Positions 54,178-64,000 of a stretch of DNA of 64,000 nucleotides are shown in pieces. The position numbers and the translations under genes were made by a program. The notes below the pieces were generated by a model. The model saw only the letters and a list, made by a program, of their open reading frames with translations, did not search any database and was not told where the DNA came from. Every line of letters starts with the position of its first letter. Position 1 is the first letter of the stretch. Source of the stretch: Plumapathes pennacea (Eukaryota > Cnidaria > Anthozoa > Antipatharia > Myriopathidae); NCBI GenBank assembly GCA_964036295.1, contig OZ038462.1, forward strand, positions 40,963,680 through 41,027,679, written 5' to 3'.

Positions 54178-55307
54178 ACAGTGGATTAGCCTTTCTGTGT
54201 GAAAAAATAGTGTTTGGTGAAGGAGACAAGTAACCGTGCGTGTACTGATACGTGAAGCTTGCTCGGTAAATCACACAATGGAGGGGCGTAGTTTCCTGGT
54301 GTTAGTTGGGCGGCTCTTATCAGACAGGATGGCACTCTCTCAAGTGCTAAATCGTGAACTAACGTTTCTCCACACCCCGTGAAATGCTTTCCATGCAGGT
54401 TGGAGCGATCTTGGGAAGTTACGAACACTGTTTTAACACATTAAAATGTTGCAGGAGCCCGTAAAATACACGTAACACCGGCTTTTCTTTCTCTTTTTGT
54501 CGATGACACTATTCTACAGTTAAGTTTTAGTGACCGCAAACCACATCAAAACGAAATAAAAAGCCGAAATGGGCGAGAAAACACGGTATAGTTTGCTTGT
54601 GTTATACCGATCTTTTCGTATTAAGTGCATGCATCTCAATGCAAATAACTGTTTTGTTCATTTGGAGTGTTCGGCCGTATAGTTTTTCTTGGTCTGCTGT
54701 GTCAATCTTTTCCACTGGTCTAATGCACGCAATCTTGTACTTTGTTGGTCTCTGAACGTCAAAGTGGCTTAGTTGGTCCGTACAGTTGTCCACCGGGGAA
54801 CTTGAGTCGTGTTTCACGGGGGTTCAGTTTTGCACTTGTGAAATTTAACAAAGTATCGTCGACGTTCACAGTTTTTTTAAACCAAAACGGCACTTTGTTA
54901 CCGACGAATACGTTGTAAGTCGTTACTTTGCAAACTCCGAAGAAGCCGTCGTCTTGTTGTGGTTCTGGAGCTCCCACAATGTTCGTCGTCAGAGGAGACT
55001 GAGTTCCAGTGGCGGCTTTCTTTGAGATTTTGATTGACAGCTTTGAGTAGCAACATCTGAACATGCGCAATGCAAATCAATTCTTCCGCTGACAAACATC
55101 ACAAAAATGGAGGATTGGCGGAGAGAGAACAAACCGGTAAAAAACTGTGAAAAGTAATACTGGTTGAACTCGGAAAGGTCGAGCTAACTGGCAACTTGTG
55201 TGTAACACTTCCTCACCGGTGAATCCAAGAATGTGGGTGGTCTTAGTGCCGTGCTTTGCGTTGTAGCGCGAAGCTTCAGCAAGCGGCAGCGTCGAAATAT
55301 TCAGAGG
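54178..55307. other. Intergenic region between UTP18 and the FRMD4-like gene
   Basis: UTP18 3' UTR with a candidate AATAAA signal at 54555-54560. No conserved ORF; the - strand ORFs of 71-109 codons here show no domain. The right half probably contains the promoter and 5' UTR of the FRMD4-like gene. Confidence 0.5.
54555..54560 (+). terminator. Candidate polyadenylation signal for UTP18
   Basis: AATAAA 378 nt after the UTP18 stop codon, the first in this interval that I can see. Confidence 0.45.
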
Positions 55308-58300
55308 ATGAATGATGCTCGAAAACCTCGCAAATGCCAAGTTCTGTTGCTCGACGAACGGCGGCTGGACATCTTGATCCAGGTAAGCCGGAACATAAAG
55401 CGTCATTCTATGGATTTGTATTTTAACTGGGGTTGATATTGACAGCTTTACGAGCTTCTCTTTCGCTCGTTCTTTGCAGCCTCGCTTGGTTTCCTGCGAT
55501 CTGCTTGATATGGTCGCTTCCCACTTTAATCTTCACGAGAAAGAATACTTTGGGTTGGCTTTCTTTGATGAAACGTAAGTAATGTGATCTCTAGAAAATA
55601 TAGTACAAAATCTACTTGAAACTCCTTTGCGGGGACGCAGGAATTCTACAACAAACTTTCAGAGTAGTTGCTATTTTAGTACGCTAATTGCTGTAAAATG
55701 TAAACATTTCTTCTTAAGCGGTGGTTGTGAACTTTTGGCTGTTGATTTAGATTAAAGTCATGGGAATTTTGGGCGATGCTTGTTAATTTCCCACTTACAC
55801 AATATTGCGTCGAATTTTTAAATTGCAGTCGATCAAGTTTATTTTTCCATCTGCCACAATATTCAGTGTGAAATAATTCACTCTGGAATTTAAAGGATCG
55901 CTGTCTGTTTCTCTTAATGAATTCTGAACACGTTCGTGTGGTAATTTGAATGCTGCTAAATTTATTCCTACATACAAATTGATTTGCAGTGCTTTCCGTT
56001 TTCCTAATCGATCGCAGCACGTTGGTATGTGCGTTTGTTGTGAAGAAAAGTTATCGCAAACCAAATTTTGGAATGTGTGAAAGGAACTACTGAAATCAAG
56101 CGACACTATTTCCTTTTGTCGGTTTTATGTTGAACTAATAGTAGACCAACAACACTTGCTGTTATCAAGTGTTTTTCTTCGTAGCCCGTTGCCCCTGTTG
56201 AACTCGCTTCGTAAGAAGAGCATTCCACATTGATTTTCATTAAAATAATTATTTCTTCTGAATTGTTCGATACATGCAAATGTGAGTTGCGTCATGCACA
56301 TTTTGGACACATTTTTTCTTGCTGCTTATCTCGAATTCTTCAGCATATTGTGGCACAGGAAATGAGGAAGGTTGGGCTGTATTATGTAAATACACAAGCC
56401 GTGGGAATATTGGTGTCTACCGTAAACGGAAATGACAAACATCGCACGATTTTTAACAGTCGATTTTACTGTATTTTTTACAGTCTTCATCGACGTTGAT
56501 CAAAACTTCCTTTATTCGAACTTGTCACAACTCGACCCGGAAATCCAATTTACAGTATTGAAGCAGGTGGTAACATTTAGTTCCTTTGAATCGATGTTAT
56601 TTCACTGACTACATTCATTCAATGTCACATTTTGATTGTTTGTGAAAGGATACTGCTCCCTCCATTGTAAAGTCGATTTTGTGAGGCTTTACGTTAGAAA
56701 TGTAACCATTTGCATCCAGTGTTCAGTGTGTTAACTAAAATCAGGTGAAAAGGTCAGGTGTGCTGCATTGCAGACATTCGTTCGTTTATAAGCTCTGATC
56801 CCAGATTATAGAACAGAGAACAACATTGTGTTGACATACAGTACAGTGGGATTGAAGGCTTAATATATTTTATAGTAAGATGTTTTTTTAAAATTCTATG
56901 TTTAGCTTTAAGTTTTGGAACTGCCCAGTTTTTCACCCCAGCTTTCATTCAAATACATATATTCATCAGATGATAGCTGTTTTGACTGATTATTAATCCT
57001 GACAGATGAATGACAGTAGTGTACTGATTTGGGATTTGTTATCACAGATTTAAGCCCAGTTAACTCCAAAAGTTTCAAAACATATCACAGGTGTGAATGC
57101 TTAGTGATCTCAATCATGTATCTATCAGTATTTACTAATTAATCAAAATTATTGTAATGCGGTAGTGGTAAACAAAAACATGCTTGGAATTTAAACAGTC
57201 AGTCCACTGCAGAACTCTATTATATGCTTTTAATCACCACAGTTTTACTCAGAAAAGTAAACTTTTGTTGATCTTGACCAGTGCACTACAGCTCTCTGAA
57301 GTGTATGCTAAATAAGCTGTAATTATAGTCCCTTTTAGTCGGTTTTCCCTAATGAAGACAAAACATAGAGAAATGGCTCTTTCAAATGCTAAACCAGGCA
57401 ATAAGAATGCATGTGGTCCTTTGTTGTTTTGCATCACAAATCATTAGTGCATCACTCATTACATTTATAAATGGACTGGCCAGTAATTAAATTTGTTATA
57501 TGATGGATGTTTTAAAAACTGCTTTTTGCAGCTCAAATGTCCCAGAAAAGTTTTGCCCTGGCTAGCAGATTCTTCATATTATATAATATGACATGTAAAT
57601 GTGTGGAGTATTTCAGCATAATTTTCTTTACCACCAGAAGCCAATTATTCCATTGTGCTTCAAATGTATTGGTGATTGTGAAAGGATTTTATACTAACTG
57701 TAAGTTTACCAATAATTTAACCTTGTTGATATGTTCAGCTGCAGTTTTAAAAGCCTCAGTGTTTTTATACACATAATAGAGTACACCACGGCACCTAGTG
57801 TACTTAATGCTACCAGTTGATGACACAAAAAAGTGGATTCAACTTAACATTCTTTCCATTCATGTTGCAAAATTTATTAAAAGTTTTGTGTTGATCTGTT
57901 TACTTGTAGTGAAGGATACAGATTCAACAGAAAAACGATAGTAATAGTTTTATAGGAACATTTTGTCCACCTGTTTCTCAGAGAGTTTTGCAAGTCCTGT
58001 TTTGGTGTAGTTACAGTGAAAGATGACTGGCATAAGGCTCTTCCATAAATGGTGAAGTTTCCACATCATAGTAAATTATTGTCTCGGTACAGAGTTGTTT
58101 CTTACTAATAAATGGGACTTACAATTCATATTAAACAAACCTTCAGTCATATATTATTTGGCATGTGCTATTACAACTGTAGTTCGATGTGTCGAATCTC
58201 ACATTGCAAATGCAGTCAGAAAAAGGCATTTAGCTTGGTTTTAGGAATGTGCTTGTCTGTTACTATTGTGCTTTTGGAACATCATGATGCTCAGCACGTG

Positions 58301-61300
58301 CAGTGAGTGTTTTTATCCTTTGTGGAAAAGTTACTTTAATTAGTGTTCTTGCAAAACACTCTTTGAAGTAAGCATCACTTAATTATCCTGAACAACTTGG
58401 TGCCTTTTAGCCAACTGACCTGATGTGGTCTCAAACGAAGCCTTGCATAGTCACATTCTACCATTTTAGAGCGCGCAAATGGACTGAGTATCAAAAATTC
58501 AGTAACAAGTTTCTGTATCAGTGTGTGTGAACAGGCAGCATTTCACTTCCATTATGGAACTGCTAGTTTTATCATGTACAATACTCAGAACTGTAGTGCA
58601 ATCCTTCTTAATATGTTTATGTTTAAATTATGTTTTACTTTGTCACTCGAAATACATGTACCAGAATTAAGCATTTAATTTACATAATTTATGTGGGGAC
58701 ATTACAAGTTCCTATTGCCTCCAGTAGAAACTTCTCTACAAGGACCAGTAATTTCTGTGGCCATTATAGAGAGGTTTGACTGTAGATAACAAGGCTTTCA
58801 CTTCCAACAGGATGATGTAATAACTTGTGTCATGTTTATTTATAGAAGTAATACACATGTGCTGTAGCTCAGTGTTCCTGGAGGTTATTTTTGGAATATG
58901 CAGTTTGTGTTTGAAAACAATATTATTATTTTGATGAGACTAGTATCCAAAATGATATGATGTTGAGGCACTACTAATAGTAAAAAGAATTTAAGTGTTT
59001 TCCATGTGAGATCACAATAAAATTTGTAATTTGAGCTACTCCAAATAAGGAGTTAAATAGTGGTCAATTTCCTTTGTTTGCTTATGTCTTCTTTGATATG
59101 TTATGTTTCATCCTGAAACTCAATGTGGGGTGATTTTTGTAGAAGTTGCCATTTGTTTTGACATAAATTTAAAACTGGCAATGACATGTGGTGTACTAAA
59201 GTTATAAGGTCCAGTCGAGCAGACATGGGTCAGTTTGTTTATTACTGATATTGAACAGATGCAGTATTTTTAGGTTTATGCAATGTCTTGTGGCTATTGC
59301 TCAAATAAAGTTTTAAAGAATACAAAGTGTGGAGAGTCCTTTTCCAAAAATATGGATAGAGAACAACAGGCCATACTGTACATAAACTATAGCTTATAGC
59401 TGACCATTCTACAGTACAGTTTGATATTGATTGCCATTAGATTTCTGAATTATTTGGTACAAGACTTGCCTCTAAGCAATATTATTTAAAATTTTGGCAA
59501 GAAATCTTTTTAGTAATAATTTGGTGATTAACATGTATTGTATTATTGCAGTGGACATCAAAATTGGTTGCGACTGGACAAACGAGTTCTGGAGCATGAT
59601 CTACCACGTTATCAAGACCCACTTCTGCTGGTGTTTTGTGTTAGGTAAGGTGGCACACTATAAGGTGCTTGATATAAATAAAGATCCTTTTATGATTTAG
59701 TGTAAATATTTATTTCCTGAACAGTTCTGATCTTGTTACAGTAATTTCAATCAAGTTCTTTGGAGGTTTAGTTCTAAATTGCTGCTTCAATCTTTAGGAT
59801 GCTGAAAAGGGGCTTGGCAAGAATAACTTTGCTATTTTCTAACAGTTTAGTTTCTTGTGGTAAACAAATACTGTCATAGATTACAGAGTAGATATACCTT
59901 AAATCCTCAAATACATGTATGTGCTTCTAGAGCGAAAAGTTTTTGAGATGGGACTCTCCAAAACACCATTTTCAAAAATTTGACTTGTTTCCATAAACTG
60001 GTGTAAACCAGTCTGGATCTGCCCCTGGCTTATCTAAAGTTAAAATATACTATTGAATTCTAATATAACGTTTCACAAAATTTGCAGGTTCTTTGTCCCC
60101 AATATTATTATATTGAAAGAAGCAAGTACAATTGAGCTTTTTTATCTCCAAGCAAGAACTTTAATATTTAAGGTAAGCTGTGGTGAAGAGCTGAGTTGTT
60201 AATTAAAGCCATTTTCAGGTGACTATCAAAAGTAATCATGTGTTTGCTATGCTGATCCAAACAAGTTTGCTAGCACTCTTGGCCAATCAAGAACAATAGT
60301 GAAACAATATTAGTGGCGATGGCATTTTCTCGCACTGCTGATTGGTCTCTTTTTCAAAGTAAAACAAATTTCAAGTTACTCTACAGTACAGGGCCCAGTT
60401 TTTCAAAAGCCGATTAAGCTAATCCAGGATTAACGAAATTCTTTCTCTCAACCCCGCTGCCAATAAACTGCAGAGTTGTGTTCGAAGATGGATTAAAAAG
60501 CTTGTTCCAGCTTAAAAACATATAAAGGAAGTTGTTGTAGATGAAACCTTTGCATTTTCAGGCACATAAATGACATGAAACTTTAGACCTAATCCAGGAT
60601 TAGCCTAATCGTGCTTTGAAAAACCGGGCCCAGATGCACTTTTGCTTCTGGTTGTTTGAAAGTGTTTTCATAGAACCTTTGTGATTGGCACTGTAATTTT
60701 ATACAGTCTTCAGTTTTGGTTTTCAACAGTCGTCTGAAAACTGCTCTATTTGTGTTTAAGAAATGAATTGGATAGTATAGCAGATTTTGAAGAGCAGTCA
60801 ATGTGAAGTCACTTTGTGCGAGAAGGAACTACACATAATAAATGTACAAATAACAATTTCTAATTTACAAACAATGCTATTTTTTTTATTTTGTCATTCT
60901 GCAGGGTTCTATTCATTGTGATAGTGAAACAGTTTTTGAGCTTGCTGGATATGCTCTGCAGGTTAGTGCCTTGCAATTGTGATTGTTGTTGTGCTTTAAG
61001 TCTTAATTGTCGGTATTCCGATAATGACACCAAACAGTGGTATACAAGTGATGGACATCAAATCATGTTTGAATGTAAAATAATCCAGCATGTGATGTGG
61101 GGGGGGGGGGGGGGGGGGGGTGGCAGTTTCAGCTTGTCTGTAGCCAATAACTAGTGCAGCTGTCCAGCAGGAAAGTCTGAAAGTCACCTTTCATCTATCA
61201 TGCCCTGCAGGGTAATACATAGAACACAAGCATGCATTTGCACTTGCTTATAAATACACTTGCATTTTACATGAATATTATTGCTTGTGCTTACTGAACT

Positions 61301-63148
61301 CATGTGAAACAGGCTGATCATGAGAGAAAGGGTTAAGGATTAATTGGTGCTTTTCTTTTATAATTCAGGCTTCACGTGGAGACATTGTCAGGTTAGTCTA
61401 ACATCCTCAAGGTTTCAGTACTTCTCAAATATCACACACCACCCTAAGCCTATACCATTTAATCACAATATTCTTAATGCACATGTTCATTGAACTAAAA
61501 TTCAAGTTGTCTGCTTGAGTTGTAGACCACAATGATTCTGATCATCTTGTTCACCTCTCATTTACTAGTGTCCTTCCATATGCACACTTTCACACTTTCA
61601 TTACATACTTCTTCACAGCTCACCATATTTACAATCACCAGGTACTACTTCATATTCTATCCTACCCTTGGGAATTTGAGAAACTATTTATCATCTCTTT
61701 CATTACACTTTGCTCCACTCAACTGAAGATAAATAAGCTATGTATTCTTCTGTACTGTTTCGTTATGAATATTAATGTTAAAATATTGGTAGTTCTTGTG
61801 GTGATTGCATGGGTTTGGGGGTGAGCCACAATGTTGACTAGTGATTGATCTTTAGTCTATATAATTATATATATTATTGTTCATTTACACTTCAGAACAC
61901 TATTCATCAGTGGGAAGTCACCTTCCCCTTTAGCCTTTTTATTCCTCAAAAACTTAATTTCTGCCAATCCTCCCTAAACAAAATGTACTGTATGAGTAGT
62001 GTTGTGAGAGTTGATCACCTGGGCACTTTCCCCACACTAAACTGCATGCAGTCAAATACATGTATGGATTGTAAATGAAACAAGAAGTTTTCCTATGATG
62101 CTCTTGGGCAAAAAGGTTAAGATATATTTTTTTTATGACACATTGTAGACAGGAGACTAACTCACTGAATAATCCATCCAGAAATTAAAAAAAAAATTAA
62201 TACTTCATGGTCCGTACTGTTTGCAGTGATGAGACAGCCAAAGCAGACTTACGACGAATGCCCCTGCTCCCAACAAGGACACTTAAGGAACATCCGTCAA
62301 TATCTTATTGGTAAGTGTTGTGAATACTCAACCCTGAAGCTTGTCAATAACTACAAAATTACATTCTATAGAAAATTGGCTGGTCAACTTTTTCTTTGAA
62401 TATTCACTTTGCAGTGAGGACAGAGTTTTGGCTTACTATCAGAAGTCTGCTGGACAGACCAGAATAGAAGCCATTCTCAGGTACAGTAGGTTGCTTTGTA
62501 TAGTATAGCCTCAGCCCCATGGCTTTGTACACGAGATTGTAGTCCATTATTTTTGGGTTACCAGGATGTTTGAGAATTACAGTCCCAACACAGTAACTTT
62601 CAATCTATAGTAAGTAAAATTTAAAGTTTACAGACATAATTATTGAACAAACTCTGTTTCTTTTTGCACAGATATCTTGGTATATTACAAAGCCTTCCTA
62701 CCTATGGAGTGCATTACTATGAGGTCAAGGTATGGTGAATCACAGAAGTTACATTATTTTGAAGTTTGTGGCCCTGTTTAGGCTGCCATATTTTATGATT
62801 GCCACTGGACAGTTGCTGATAGTTTGATGTGTGATCTTTAAGGACAAGAATAATATCCCCTGGTGGTTGGGTCTAAGTCCTAAAGGTATTGGAGTCTACG
62901 ACCATGGAGACAAGATAAAACCAAGAAAGGTACTGTGCTGTTTGAATAACCCATACCTGCAAGCACTGTCATAATACAGATTCTTTCAGCCATTGAAGAA
63001 GAAAATGCATGAGCGATTTGGCGAGAATTCTGAGTTCAAGAAATCTGTAGTCATGTTGAACAAAAATGCATTTCATGCTACATTCAGCTAATATAGAGGT
63101 TATTGCAGCCATTATTTAATTTGATCTATTTTTGATGATGATGATTAA

Positions 63149-63191
<43 letters not shown>

Positions 63192-63343
63192 ATTATTAGC
63201 AGTGGCCAGAATACCAATGTTACATTCACTGATCATTCTGTTTTGTGTATCACTTCTTGTCAGGTATTCCTGTGGAGTCAAATAGAAAATATTTACTTCA
63301 GAGAAAGAAAGTTTTCTCTGGAGATTCGAGAGACTGCATACAG
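55308..63343 (+). CDS. FRMD4A: FRMD4-like FERM-domain protein (5' part, runs off the window)
   Basis: Coding exons: 55308-55382, 55480-55574, 59552-59644, 60088-60172, 60905-60961, 61369-61391, 62227-62310, 62415-62480, 62672-62729, 62843-62929, 63264-63343 (803 bp, all in phase; the last ends at phase 2, so more exons lie to the right). The first ATG gives MNDARKPRKCQVLLLDERRL. FERM lobe F1 continues in LLDMVASHFNLHEKEYFGLA. Lobe F2 has ATIELFYLQAR-type and KADLRRMPLLPTRTLKEHPS stretches. Lobe F3 starts at LPTYGVHYYEVKDKNNIPWW and ends with NIYFRERKFSLEIRE. These match FRMD4A/FRMD4B, scaffold proteins at epithelial junctions that link cytohesin/ARF6 and PAR3 to polarity. Which vertebrate paralogue is nearer cannot be told; a single ancestral gene is likely. 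The frame is open upstream of 55308, so an earlier start is possible. Confidence 0.93.
55575..59551. other. 4.0 kb intron 2 of the FRMD4-like gene
   Basis: AT-rich with many stops in all frames. I see no exon, RNA gene or clear mobile element. It may carry regulatory DNA, but the sequence alone shows none. Confidence 0.6.
60391..60631. mobile_element. MITE with GGGCCCAGTTTTTCAAAAG ends
   Basis: Left GGGCCCAGTTTTTCAAAAGC and right GCTTTGAAAAACCGGGCCC are inverted, followed inward by TAATCCAGGATTA on both sides. A related copy is at 63535-63770 in the last visible intron. Intron 4 of the FRMD4-like gene. Confidence 0.65.
61099..61120. repeat. Poly-G tract
   Basis: A run of about 22 G in intron 5 of the FRMD4-like gene. 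Such runs are prone to slippage and to assembly error. Confidence 0.9.
63150..63198. repeat. (ATT)n microsatellite
   Basis: About fifteen ATT/TTA units in the intron before the last visible exon. Confidence 0.9.
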
Positions 63344-63534
63344 GTAAGGCATTGATCTGTTTTGGTTTCAAGTGTTTCAACTTTTTAATCTGCAATTATC
63401 CAGATGCTACACTTACTCCTCCCAACATGTCCTCAAAACACTATACAAGAGATCACTTGATATTTTCTCCATACTGAACTACACATTTCTGGCAATGCAT
63501 TGAAAGGAGAAGTTTGCCTCATATTCTTCAGATT

Positions 63535-63770
63535 GAACTGGTTTTTCATAGCACTTATTAGGCTAATCCTGAATTAGGTCTAAGCTTTTTTGTCATTTAT
63601 AAACCTCATAATGTGAAGGTTTCATCCTGCAATGACTTCCTTGATACATCTTAAGCTGGAACAAGCTTTTTAATCCATCTTTGAACAAAACCTTGCTGTT
63701 TATTGGCAGAGAGGTTGGGAGAAAGAATTTCGTTAATCCTGGATTAGCGCTTTTGAACAACCAGGCCCAG
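63535..63770. mobile_element. Second copy of the GGGCCCAG...TAATCC MITE family
   Basis: Shares GGCTAATCCTGAATTAGGTC, AACAAGCTTTTTAATCCATC and GAGAAAGAATTTCGTTAATC with the copy at 60391, in the opposite orientation. Ends are degraded (GTTTTTCATAGC on the left, GAACAACCAGGCCC on the right). Confidence 0.6.
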
Positions 63771-64000
63771 TAATACACAGATTTTTATCCCACTCATTTC
63801 AAAAGTTATTTTTGATGGGACCAGACTTTTCTTCCATCAGTTTACTGTGTTATACCTAAAGCAGTACAGTAGAATCTCAATGTCTAGATTCATGTTTTGT
63901 TAGATTGAGATGTACTGTACCCTGTTTCAAGAGCGATCACTATTGAATTGAGCAAATTATGTCACTTGTTACTAAAGCTAGCCTCGGCTAACAGTTGATT

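Noticed and set aside
54759-55406. Overlapping - strand ORFs as a small gene antisense to the FRMD4-like start
   Set aside because: The frames overlap with each other, show no domain, and lie over the FRMD4-like first exon, which has strong homology support.
63132-63347. Leucine-rich ORF
   Set aside because: The N-terminal Leu run is an ATT microsatellite; only the last 27 residues are real and belong to the FRMD4-like exon.

Overview
The window is animal nuclear DNA. Genes are split by GT-AG introns, AT-rich introns carry many short inverted-repeat elements, and every recognisable product is a metazoan protein. Gene content, intron style and repeat types fit an anthozoan cnidarian such as a stony coral. 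That placement is an inference; the sequence has no taxonomic marker such as rRNA. I see no bacterial operons, CRISPR arrays or viral genes.

Layout: (1) 1-655, + strand, the C-terminal part of an unrecognised Cys-rich protein. (2) 4070-21908, - strand, a LIMCH1/LMO7-like protein: split calponin-homology (CH) domain, an array of phase-0 repeat exons, two giant charged exons and a C-terminal LIM domain. (3) 23948-39454, + strand, a complete 19-exon HSP110 family chaperone (HSPA4-like, 847 aa), with a heat-shock element about 120 bp upstream of its ATG. (4) 40997-43533, - strand, a 3-exon F-box/LRR protein. (5) 43878-54177, + strand, a 14-exon UTP18, the WD40 protein of the small-subunit processome (504 aa). 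(6) 55308-63343, + strand, the first 11 coding exons of a FRMD4-like FERM protein that runs off the right edge. For genes 3-6 the exon joins keep frame throughout; for gene 2 they do so except for one missing CH exon and the unresolved 3' end.

The genes do not form a pathway. Genes 2/3 and 4/5 are divergent pairs; 4/5 are only 344 bp apart, so they probably share a bidirectional promoter, which holds a CACGTG E-box. Genes 3/4 are convergent.

Introns are rich in non-autonomous DNA transposons, several with clear target-site duplications: a hAT-type element (8 bp), two copies of a MULE-type element (9 bp each), a Harbinger-type element (TTA), pogo and Tc1/mariner-like elements (TA), and a 1.28 kb foldback element (6 bp) that carries a fragment of a transposase- or integrase-associated ORF. 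An 859 bp insertion with three tRNA-Thr-like copies and a 13 bp duplication ends 21 bp from an HSPA4 exon. I found no wholly new system; the most notable items are the exon-repeat architecture of gene 2, the triplicated splice donor, the foldback element and the tRNA-like insertion.
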